The position numbers and the translations under genes are program-made. Shown here piece by piece: positions 54,427 to 61,313 of a stretch of 64,000 nucleotides of DNA (the stretch's first letter is position 1; each line of letters starts with the position of its first letter). Source of the DNA: Streptomyces sp. Root431 (GTDB lineage Bacteria > Actinomycetota > Actinomycetes > Streptomycetales > Streptomycetaceae); contig NZ_LMEI01000012.1 of the NCBI RefSeq assembly GCF_001426585.1, positions 240,962 to 304,961 on the forward strand, read 5' to 3'. Under the pieces are notes generated by a model. It ran no database searches. It saw nothing but the letters and a program-made list of their open reading frames with translations, and was not told where the DNA came from.

Positions 54427-54977
54427 CGGAGCAGACCCTTCAATTCGATGGTCGGCAGCGCCTTGAGCGCCGCCTCCTCCGCCTCGCGCGCCGCCTCCTC
54501 GGCGTTCACGCCGAGCTTGGAGGTCTGGATCTTCTGGTGGAGCTTGAGAATCGCGTCGAGGAGCATCTCCGGCCGCGGCGGACAGCCGGGCAGGTAGATG
54601 TCGACGGGCACGATGTGGTCGACGCCCTGCACGATCGCGTAGTTGTTGAACATGCCGCCCGATGAGGCGCAGACGCCCATGGAGATGACCCACTTGGGGT
54701 TCGGCATCTGGTCGTAGACCTGCCGCAGCACGGGCGCCATCTTCTGGCTGACGCGGCCGGCGACGATCATGAGGTCGGCCTGGCGCGGCGAGCCGCGGAA
54801 GACCTCCATGCCGAAGCGGGCCAGGTCGTACCGGCCTGCGCCGGTGGTCATCATCTCGATGGCGCAGCAGGCGAGGCCGAACGTCGCGGGGAACACGGAC
54901 GCCTTGCGCACCCAGCCCGCGGCCTGTTCGACCGTCGTCAGCAGAAAGCCGCTCGGGAGTTTCTCTTCGAGTCCCAT
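54423..54977 (-). CDS. nuoB: NADH-quinone oxidoreductase subunit B
   Basis: A 184-residue subunit with the N2 cluster ligands in FGLACCAIEMMTTG, SMGVCASSGGMFNNYAIV and YLPGCPPRPEMLLDAI. It starts MGLEEKLPSG, 17 bases after nuoA. This is the copy that belongs to the full 14-subunit complex. Confidence 0.97.
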   Translation of the reverse strand: MGLEEKLPSGFLLTTVEQAAGWVRKASVFPATFGLACCAIEMMTTGAGRYDLARFGMEVFRGSPRQADLMIVAGRVSQKMAPVLRQVYDQMPNPKWVISMGVCASSGGMFNNYAIVQGVDHIVPVDIYLPGCPPRPEMLLDAILKLHQKIQTSKLGVNAEEAAREAEEAALKALPTIELKGLLR

Positions 54978-54994
54978 AGGTGCCCCTCAGCCCC

Positions 54995-55354
54995 TCAGTC
55001 CCATTCCAGGCCGCCGCGACGCCACACGTAGGCGTAGGCGACGAAGACGGTGAGCACGAAGAGCAGCATCTCCACGAGCCCGAAAAGCCCCAGGGCGTCG
55101 AAGGTGACCGCCCAGGGGTAGAGGAAGACGATCTCGATGTCGAAGACGATGAAGAGCATCGCCGTCAGGTAGTACTTGATCGGGAAGCGGCCGCCTCCGG
55201 CGGGAGTGGGTGTCGGCTCGATGCCGCACTCGTACGCCTCAAGCTTTGCCCTGTTGTACCGCTTTGGCCCGATAAGCGTGGCCATGACCACGGAGAAGAT
55301 CGCAAACCCCGCACCCAGGGCACCGAGCACGAGGACGGGCGCGTACGCATTCAC
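54995..55354 (-). CDS. nuoA: NADH-quinone oxidoreductase subunit A
   Basis: A 119-residue ND3-type subunit with three helices and the loop KLEAYECGIEPTPTPAGGG, whose Cys marks the active/deactive switch region in other species. GTG 55354 is preceded by GGAAGGAGCGAGGAGC, a strong ribosome site. It is first in the operon; a Rex-type and a Crp-type site lie upstream. Confidence 0.96.
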   Translation of the reverse strand: MNAYAPVLVLGALGAGFAIFSVVMATLIGPKRYNRAKLEAYECGIEPTPTPAGGGRFPIKYYLTAMLFIVFDIEIVFLYPWAVTFDALGLFGLVEMLLFVLTVFVAYAYVWRRGGLEWD

Positions 55355-55421
55355 GCTCCTCGCTCCTTCCAGTCGTCCTTGACCGTTGGATCGCACGACC
55401 GGACCGTGAAAGATCGCCCCC

Positions 55422-55439
55422 ATGTGAGGCAGTTCACAA
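55422..55439 (-). promoter_or_regulatory. Rex operator upstream of nuoA
   Basis: ATGTGAG-GCAG-TTCACAA matches the Rex consensus TTGTGAA-N4-TTCACAA at 12 of 14 fixed bases. It lies 67-85 bases before the nuoA start, where it can block the promoter. Rex is the NADH/NAD-sensing repressor of respiratory genes in Streptomyces, so high NADH would raise nuo transcription. Confidence 0.75.
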
Positions 55440-55473
55440 GCCCGGCTGCCCCGCATCTTATGCCCGCCCCTCT

Positions 55474-55487
55474 GTGATCTGCGACAC
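55474..55487. promoter_or_regulatory. Crp-type site upstream of nuoA
   Basis: GTGATCTGCGACAC fits the Streptomyces Crp pattern GTG-N6-GNCAC exactly. It lies 120 bases before the nuoA start, on the far side of the Rex site. Confidence 0.5.
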
Positions 55488-55761
55488 GGGGTACAGCAAC
55501 GAGTTTGTGATCTCCACCACCTGACGAAGGATCATGAAGCCGGATGAGCGGTGATCTTGTTGCGCGAAGCGCCCAGGTGATCACCAGATGTGACATCCGT
55601 ACCGGAAGTCGCTGCTCGGAGGGGGTGTCGCACTATCAAGCCATGGCCCATACAGGCAAATTGGCGATGGGATGGATCAAGGTGATAAAGGAAGCGCGCG
55701 TCGCCCGGTCGGGGGGTCCGGCGTACGGAGGTGGACGCGTGCACCCGTTCACGAGCTCGGC

Positions 55762-55777
55762 TGTGACCTGCGTCACG
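55762..55777. promoter_or_regulatory. Crp-type site upstream of the NlpC/P60 gene
   Basis: TGTGACCTGCGTCACG matches TGTGA-N6-TCACA at all but one base and also fits GTG-N6-GNCAC. It lies about 240 bases before the hydrolase start. The 661-base gap 55355-56015 holds no other gene that I can support. Confidence 0.55.
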
Positions 55778-55982
55778 TCGCACAGGGGCCTGGGAAAGCG
55801 GGGCTTGGCCACTCAGGTGAAGAGATGGTAAGTGACGGGCAATTCGGACGTTTTATTGAAAACACATGATCAAGGGCGCGATGACGCGTGCCCGATTTGC
55901 CCGTTACGGCGTCAATAAGGGCGCCAGAGAAGCGGATTCAGCCGCTCCTGGGGCAACTGTGGCGCAGCCCACGTTTCTTGAA

Positions 55983-56010
55983 GGGAACCACCAAGCCCTG
56001 ATAGCGGTTG
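55983..56010 (+). promoter_or_regulatory. Possible ECF-type (SigR-like) leaderless promoter
   Basis: GGGAAC, 18 bases, then GTTG matches the SigR pattern GGGAAT-N18-GTTG at all but one base. The ATG begins five bases later, so the message would be leaderless, which explains the lack of a ribosome site. The same bases can fold as a hairpin (GGGAACCACC with GGTTGTTCCC), an alternative explanation. Confidence 0.4.
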
Positions 56011-56015
56011 TTCCC

Positions 56016-56954
56016 ATGTCCCACACCGCTCACATACCCAGCCACCGGAAGCCCCGCCGCAGCGCCTCGAAGCTCGCGCTCCGTGCCGGAGTTGCCGGTG
56101 GCGTCCTCGGCACCATCGCGGTGGCCGGTGCTGCCGGGCCGGCGAATGCCGAGCCGGTGACCGAGACCATCGAAATGCCCACGCTCGGATCCCTCGACAC
56201 CGCGGGCCTGGCGAGCGCCGTCGCCGCCTCGGCCGAGACGTCCCAGCAGGAGGCCCTCGACCAGAGCCTCCAGGCCCAGGAGAACGCGGCCCTGCAGAAG
56301 GCCGCCAAGGAGGCCAAGAAGGCCAAGGCCGAGGCGGACCGCAAGGCCGAGGCCGAGCGCGCCGAGAAGGCCCGCGCCGAGGCCGAGGCCAAGGCTCAGG
56401 CCGAGCAGGAGCGCAAGGACGCCGAGGAGCGCGCCTCCCGCGACCGTGCGCGCACCCAGCTCTCCACCACCTCGACGACCTCGGGCAACACCGGCTCCAC
56501 CGTCTCGGACTCCGACTCCAACGGCTCCGGCTCCACCGGTTCCTCCTCCTCGGACGGCGGCTCCTCCGCGGGCAGCAGCACCGAGACGCAGGCGCCCTCC
56601 GGCACCGCCGCCGCGATCGTGGCCTTCGCGCGCGCCCAGGTCGGCGACGCGTACGTCATGGGCGGCACCGGCCCCAACTCCTGGGACTGCTCCGGCCTCG
56701 TCCAGGCCGCCTACGCCTCGGCCGGCATCGACCTGCCGCGCATCTCCGGCGACCAGTCGAGCCGCGGCACCTCGGTCTCGCTGAGCAACCTCCAGCCGGG
56801 CGACGTCCTGTACTGGGGCAGCCGCAGCGGCTCGTACCACGTCGCGATCTACGTCGGCGGCGGCAAGTACATCGGCGCGCAGAACCCGTCCACGGGCGTC
56901 GTCGAGCGCTCGCTCGACTGGGACACCCCGTCGGGCGCCGTCCGGATCCTCTGA
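56016..56954 (+). CDS. NlpC/P60-family cell-wall hydrolase
   Basis: A 312-residue secreted peptidoglycan endopeptidase. The signal is SKLALRAGVAGGVLGTIAVA, ending AGPANAEP. Residues 80-150 are Ala/Lys/Glu-rich coiled coil. A Ser/Gly/Thr linker leads to the catalytic domain: VGDAYVMGGTGPNSWDCSGL (nucleophile Cys), GDVLYWGSRSGSYHVAIYVG (His) and GAQNPSTGVVERSLDW. It cuts stem peptides in the wall. ATG 56016 gives a standard signal; the open frame from 55866 does not. It is divergent from the nuo operon. Confidence 0.93.
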   Translation: MSHTAHIPSHRKPRRSASKLALRAGVAGGVLGTIAVAGAAGPANAEPVTETIEMPTLGSLDTAGLASAVAASAETSQQEALDQSLQAQENAALQKAAKEAKKAKAEADRKAEAERAEKARAEAEAKAQAEQERKDAEERASRDRARTQLSTTSTTSGNTGSTVSDSDSNGSGSTGSSSSDGGSSAGSSTETQAPSGTAAAIVAFARAQVGDAYVMGGTGPNSWDCSGLVQAAYASAGIDLPRISGDQSSRGTSVSLSNLQPGDVLYWGSRSGSYHVAIYVGGGKYIGAQNPSTGVVERSLDWDTPSGAVRIL

Positions 56955-56970
56955 TCCGACGCACCACGTG

Positions 56971-57019
56971 AGCGGAAGGGCCGTCACTCCTCGGGGGAGA
57001 GACGGTCCTTCCGCTTTTG
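56971..57019 (+). terminator. Rho-independent terminator after NlpC/P60 gene
   Basis: AGCGGAAGGGCCGTC pairs with GACGGTCCTTCCGCT (one G-T pair), followed by TTTTG, a rare T-run for this genome. Confidence 0.8.
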
Positions 57020-57054
57020 TCCTGCTTGAGACGTGGCTTCCGTAATGTTCCTAT

Positions 57055-57122
57055 CGGCCGGAATGTGCCGTCGGTCGGAATGTACCGTCAGCCGGAATGC
57101 GCCGTCGGTCGGAAAGCGTCGA
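57055..57122. repeat. Four 17-bp tandem repeats
   Basis: Units of CGGYCGGAATGYRCCGT occur four times head to tail (57055, 57072, 57089, 57106), the last one diverged. They span the stop codon of the imine reductase gene, so they code for its last residues and continue beyond it. Confidence 0.8.
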
Positions 57123-58011
57123 TGAGGCGCGCGTAGCTGTCGCCGCCATGACCGGACTCCACCGCCGAGCGCATCAGATCCAGGTGCAGGCGCGGCAGGC
57201 GCCCGTCCACGCCCCGGGCCTCCCCCGCGTGCAGCAGGTGGCCGATGGCCGCCACCTGCACGTCGATGGTGGCGTCGTCCCCCGGGTACTCCCCCGCGTC
57301 GATCTGCTCCGCGTAGCCGCTCATGAACCAGGAGACGGTCTTCAGCCAGCGGTTCGAGACCTCCGTGAACCGTGCGGCCGTCACCCCGTCCGCGCCCGCG
57401 AGCGCCGTCGCGTGCAGCCAGCCGCCGAAGACCGACCACATGAGGCCGAGGAGCCCGGCGTCGTACAGCGAGGCGAGTCCCGCGTCCGCGCCGAGGTCGA
57501 CCGGGTCCCCGAGCGCGGCCAGCGACGGGCGGTGCGCGGCGAGGAGCTCCGGGGACCCCGAGTAGAGAATCATGTTGGCGCTGTCGCCGATGCCGGGCGG
57601 GGTCGTCATGATCCCGCCGTCCAGGTAGCCGATGCCGTGCTCCGCCGCCCACTCCGCCTCCGTACGGGCCTGCTCGGGCGAGCCCGTCGTGAGGTTCACG
57701 AGGGTCTTGCCGCGCAGAGCCGCGGCGGCGGGGGCGAGCAGTTCGCGCACGGCCGGGTAGTCGAGGACACAGATCAGGACAAGTTCCGCCCCCGCGACGG
57801 CCTCGGCGACGCTCGCGGCGCGGACCGCTCCCCGGGCCGCGAGCGGCTCGGCCTTCTCCGCGGTGCGGTTCCAGACGGTGGTGGGGTGGCCGGCGGCGAG
57901 GAGGGCGGAGGCGAGGGCGGCACCCATCTGGCCGAGGCCGATGACGGTGACGGGGGTGGGGGTGGGGGTGGGGGTGGGGGTGGCGGTGGCGGTGTTCTGG
58001 TTGCTGCTCAT
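57088..58011 (-). CDS. Imine reductase / beta-hydroxyacid dehydrogenase-like protein
   Basis: A 307-residue NADPH-dependent reductase. VTVIGLGQMGAALASALLAA binds the cofactor and TTVWNRTAEKAEPL carries the NADP-type Asn-Arg. LVNLTTGSPEQARTEAEWA and YLDGGIMTTPPGIGDSANMI are typical of the imine reductase group. The C-terminal helical domain includes SLYDAGLLGLMWSVFGGWLH. It likely reduces a cyclic imine or related substrate; the true substrate is unknown. Residues 9-20 are a Thr-Pro run coded by a G5T repeat. It is divergent from a GlxA-type regulator. Confidence 0.87.
   Translation of the reverse strand: MSSNQNTATATPTPTPTPTPVTVIGLGQMGAALASALLAAGHPTTVWNRTAEKAEPLAARGAVRAASVAEAVAGAELVLICVLDYPAVRELLAPAAAALRGKTLVNLTTGSPEQARTEAEWAAEHGIGYLDGGIMTTPPGIGDSANMILYSGSPELLAAHRPSLAALGDPVDLGADAGLASLYDAGLLGLMWSVFGGWLHATALAGADGVTAARFTEVSNRWLKTVSWFMSGYAEQIDAGEYPGDDATIDVQVAAIGHLLHAGEARGVDGRLPRLHLDLMRSAVESGHGGDSYARLIDAFRPTAHSG
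57952..57992 (+). repeat. GGGGGT tandem repeat (G-quadruplex candidate)
   Basis: Five head-to-tail GGGGGT units are followed by GGCGGTGGCGGTG. They lie inside the imine reductase gene just after its start, on the template strand for that gene, and code for Thr-Pro repeats. They can form a G-quadruplex near the 5' end. Confidence 0.8.
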
Positions 58012-58096
58012 GGGTTCCACGCTCGCAGCGGCGGGATCCGGCCGACAGTGGCAGAACTGACCCTGTGCGCACGGTTCCTGCCATAGCCTGGCGGTC

Positions 58097-59326
58097 ATGG
58101 GTGCAGGGGCGGGAGCGGGTACGCGTACGGGCGCGGGGGTCGTCGCCATCGCCGTCGTACCGGACGGCAGGGTCGGACTCACCCTCTGGGAGCTGTACGA
58201 GATCTCCCTCGCGTCCGCGGTCTTCGGCATCCCACAGCCGGATCTGGCCGATTCCTGGTACGAGTTGCGGCTCTGCGGCGACCTGACGGCGGCGCCGGCA
58301 CCGGGACCGCTCTCCCTGCGCGTCACGCACGGCCTCGACGGGCTGGTCGGCGCGGACACGGTCATCGTGCCGTCCGTGCCCGAGGCGGTCGTCGACGACG
58401 GCGAGGAGGTGCCCGCCGAGCTGGTCGCGGCCCTGCGCGCGGCGGCCGACTCCGGCGCCCGCATGGTCTCCCTGTGCACGGGCGCCTTCGCGCTCGCCGC
58501 CGCCGGGCTCCTCGACGGCCGGCGTGCGACCGCGCACTGGCAGCACACCGCGCGGCTCGCCGCCCGGTACCCCGAGGTCATCGTGGACGACTCCGTGCTC
58601 TACACGGACGAGGGATCGGTGTTGACCAGCGCCGGTGCCACCGCCGCGCTCGACCTGTGCCTGCACCTGGTCCGCAAGGACCTCGGCGCGGGCGTGGCGG
58701 GCCAGTTGGCCCGGCGGCTCGTGGTGCCTGCCCACCGGACCGGCGGGCAGGCGCAGTTCATCGAGGCGCCGCTGCCGCCCAGCGACGACGACAGCCTCGG
58801 CCCGGTCCTCCAGTGGGCGACGGAGCACCTGGCCGAACCGCTGACCGTGGAGGACCTGGCCCGGCGGGCCCGGCTGAGCCCGCGGACCTTCCACCGCAGA
58901 CTCCAGGAGACCTGCGGGACCACACCGCTCCAGTGGCTGCTCCAGCAGCGGGTCGCGCGGGCGCAGACCCTGCTCGAGTCGACCGATCTGCCGGTGGAGC
59001 AGATCGGCGACCGCAGCGGGCTGGGCACGGCGGCCAATCTGCGGCGACATTTCACCCGGACGGTGGGGGTCTCGCCGAGCGACTACCGGCGGGCGTTCAG
59101 GCCGTCTTCCGGGGGATCGGGGACGGGTACGGGACCGGGCGCGGGACCGGGCGCCGGTTCGCGTACGGACTCGGGCTCGGGCGCCGGATCGGACGCGGTC
59201 TCCGGATCGGGCGCGGGCTCGCGTACGGACTCGGGCTCGGGCGCCGGATCGGGTGCGGGCTCCGGCTCCGGTCAGTGGCGGAGTGCCTCGGCAGGTTCGA
59301 TCCGGGAGGCCCGCCAGGCCGGGTAG
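58097..59326 (+). CDS. GlxA-type AraC-family regulator with repetitive C-terminal tail
   Basis: A 409-residue regulator. Residues 15-190 are a DJ-1/PfpI-like domain (VVAIAVVPDGRVGLTLWELY, GARMVSLCTGAFALAAAGLL, ATAHWQHTARLAARYPEVIV). Residues 230-330 are the AraC helix-turn-helix pair (LTVEDLARRARLSPRTFHRR, TAANLRRHFTRTVGVSPSDY). Most relatives end here. This one runs on for about 70 residues of Gly/Ser repeats (SGSGAGSRTD twice) and overlaps the convergent permease gene by 55 bases. It is divergent from the imine reductase, its likely target. Confidence 0.88.
   Translation: MGAGAGAGTRTGAGVVAIAVVPDGRVGLTLWELYEISLASAVFGIPQPDLADSWYELRLCGDLTAAPAPGPLSLRVTHGLDGLVGADTVIVPSVPEAVVDDGEEVPAELVAALRAAADSGARMVSLCTGAFALAAAGLLDGRRATAHWQHTARLAARYPEVIVDDSVLYTDEGSVLTSAGATAALDLCLHLVRKDLGAGVAGQLARRLVVPAHRTGGQAQFIEAPLPPSDDDSLGPVLQWATEHLAEPLTVEDLARRARLSPRTFHRRLQETCGTTPLQWLLQQRVARAQTLLESTDLPVEQIGDRSGLGTAANLRRHFTRTVGVSPSDYRRAFRPSSGGSGTGTGPGAGPGAGSRTDSGSGAGSDAVSGSGAGSRTDSGSGAGSGAGSGSGQWRSASAGSIREARQAG
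59156..59270 (+). repeat. Tandem repeat coding for the Gly/Ser tail
   Basis: The run TCGCGTACGGACTCGGGCTC followed by GGGCGCCGGATCGG occurs twice about 60 bases apart, with partial copies between. It stays in frame and makes the tail SRTDSGSGAGS. Confidence 0.75.
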
Positions 59327-60516
59327 AGACCGGCCACCACCCCGGTGGCCAGTCCGATCACGGGGGCCGCGACGACGACCGTGGGGTGGACGACCGGGGT
59401 CCAGTCCCGCACGAGCGCCACCCCGATCACCGTACAGACGCCCATCGCCGTCCCGACGAGCCCGCCGACCGCGCCCAGGGCCCCGGACTCCGTGAGGAAC
59501 TGGACGGTGATGTGGCGCCCCCGCGCGCCCAGGGCGCGCCGCAGTCCGATCTCGCCGGTCCGCTCCAGGACCGCGACCAGGGTGGTGTTGGCGATGCCGA
59601 CCGCGCCGATGACCAGGCAGATCCCGGCGAGCAGCAGGAACAGCTGGTCGAGGTCGCCGGTCACACCGGCCCGCAGCGTCCTCGGGTCCGGCGGCGGGAC
59701 GGCCTTCAGGTACTCCGGATGGTCCGGGCGCAGCGCGACCGGGGCCTCGTCCGCGATCTGCCGGGCGGCCCCCGTCTCCGTGGCGACGAGCATCCGCGCC
59801 TCCCCGGCCCCGGGCGGCCCCCACATCCGCTCGGCGGTCGTCCGGGGCACGCTCACGGACATCAGGACGTCCGGCCGGCGTTCGACGTCGTCGACGATGC
59901 CGGCCACGACGAACGGCTCGTCCCCGATGAACACGGCGGGCCGGGTCTCCAGGGTGGTGATGCCGAGCCGGGCCGCGACGGTCGCCCCGATGACGGCGAC
60001 CGGCTGCGCCTTCGACGAGGCGAACTCGTCGTAGAGCCGGCCCTGCGCGAGGCGGGGGACGGCGGCCCGGAGCGCGCCGGGCGAGGCGGCGACCACGTCG
60101 ACCGGTACGCCGTCCGCGCCATCGCCCACGGGGGCGGCGCGGACGGTGACGTCGGGGCCGAGCCGGACCGTCCAGTAGACCCCGGCGTCCCGGACGCCGC
60201 CGAGCCGCTGGATCCGGGCGTCCGCGTCGGCGGGGAAGCCGGGGCCCGCGAACTCGTTCTGCTCCCGCGCGATGTCCTCGACGGTCACCTCGGTGGCGGT
60301 CAGCAGGTTGAACCGGGAGTCGATCCGGGAGGACGTGGTCGCGGTCAGGCCGAGGATCGCAACGAAGGTGCCGACGCCGAGGACGGTGCCGAGGGCGGTG
60401 AGCACCGAGCGGCCGGGACGCTGGAGCATGCCCGCGACGGCCTCGGAGAGCGCGTCGCGGGCGGCGAGGCGGGAGGGCTCGACGACCCGGCCGGACCGGG
60501 GGCGGATGATTCTCAT
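59272..60516 (-). CDS. ABC transporter permease (MacB/FtsX type)
   Basis: A 414-residue permease. One helix near residue 40 (SVLTALGTVLGVGTFVAILG) and three C-terminal helices (FLLLAGICLVIGAVGIANTT, LGAVGGLVGTAMGVCTVIGV, VVAAPVIGLATGVVAGLYPA) flank a large MacB periplasmic-core-like domain. LERTGEIGLRRALGARGRHI is the FtsX signature. The ATG overlaps the ATPase stop. Together with the next two genes it forms an ABC export system. Confidence 0.9.
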   Translation of the reverse strand: MRIIRPRSGRVVEPSRLAARDALSEAVAGMLQRPGRSVLTALGTVLGVGTFVAILGLTATTSSRIDSRFNLLTATEVTVEDIAREQNEFAGPGFPADADARIQRLGGVRDAGVYWTVRLGPDVTVRAAPVGDGADGVPVDVVAASPGALRAAVPRLAQGRLYDEFASSKAQPVAVIGATVAARLGITTLETRPAVFIGDEPFVVAGIVDDVERRPDVLMSVSVPRTTAERMWGPPGAGEARMLVATETGAARQIADEAPVALRPDHPEYLKAVPPPDPRTLRAGVTGDLDQLFLLLAGICLVIGAVGIANTTLVAVLERTGEIGLRRALGARGRHITVQFLTESGALGAVGGLVGTAMGVCTVIGVALVRDWTPVVHPTVVVAAPVIGLATGVVAGLYPAWRASRIEPAEALRH

Positions 60517-61313
60517 GCGGGGTCCCGTTCGGGGCGGTGTACGCCGTCCCGGGGCGCGTCGGCCTGGGGTGTGCCGTCCCGGGGCGCGTCGGCCCGGGGT
60601 ATGCCGTCCCCGGGCGCGTCAGCCCCGGGCGCGTCGGCCGCCCGCTCTTCGCTCAGGATGCCGTCGCGGATCGTCACCGTGCGCCCGGCCCGAGCGGCGA
60701 CGTCCCGGTCGTGGGTGATGACGACGACCGTCATGCCGGAGGCGTGGAGTTCGCCGAGGAGCGCGAGGACCGTGTCCGCGTTGCCGGAGTCGAGGTTGCC
60801 CGTCGGCTCGTCGCAGAGCAGCAGCGAGGGCCGGCCCGCGAGCGCGCGGGCGATGGCGACGCGCTGGCGCTCGCCGCCCGACAGGCGGCCGGGGAGCGCG
60901 TCGAAGCGGTGGGCGAGGCCGACGCGTCGCAGCGCGTCCCTCGCCCGGGTGCGGCGCTCGGCGCGGGGCACGGCCGAGTACACCATGGAGAGCATCACGT
61001 TCTCCGTGGCGCTGCGGTGCGGCATGAGGTGGAACGCCTGGAAGACGAAGCCGATGCGGCGGCCGCGCAGGGCCGTGCGGTCGGCGTCGGAGAGGGCGGC
61101 CGTGTCGATGCCGTCGAGGAGGTACGTGCCCTCGGTGGGGGCGTCGAGGAGCCCGGCGACGTTCAGGAAGGTGGACTTGCCGGAGCCGGAGGGCCCGACG
61201 ACGGCGACGAACTCCCCCACGTCGACGGAGAGTTCACAGGGCCGGAGGGCGTGGACGGGTGGCGGCCCGGGGTAGGTGAGGCCGACGCCCCGGAACTCCA
61301 TGACGGGGCTCAC
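60513..61313 (-). CDS. ABC transporter ATP-binding protein (MacB/LolD type)
   Basis: A 266-residue ATPase. Walker A is GPSGSGKSTFLNVAGLL, the signature is RLSGGERQRVAIARALAG, Walker B is LLLCDEPTGNLDS and the switch His is in VVVITHDRDVA. The last 45 residues (ADAPGADAPGDGIPRADAPR) are an unusual Ala/Asp/Pro repeat coded by repeated GGGCGCGTCGG DNA at 60540-60640. The GTG at 61313 overlaps the adaptor stop as GTGA; an ATG at 61301 is also possible. Confidence 0.92.
   Translation of the reverse strand: MSPVMEFRGVGLTYPGPPPVHALRPCELSVDVGEFVAVVGPSGSGKSTFLNVAGLLDAPTEGTYLLDGIDTAALSDADRTALRGRRIGFVFQAFHLMPHRSATENVMLSMVYSAVPRAERRTRARDALRRVGLAHRFDALPGRLSGGERQRVAIARALAGRPSLLLCDEPTGNLDSGNADTVLALLGELHASGMTVVVITHDRDVAARAGRTVTIRDGILSEERAADAPGADAPGDGIPRADAPRDGTPQADAPRDGVHRPERDPA

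Noticed and set aside
55600..56015. A c-di-AMP (ydaO) riboswitch upstream of the NlpC/P60 gene
   Set aside because: I looked for the conserved ydaO segments (such as the GCTAAC strand) and did not find them. Only simple hairpins are seen.
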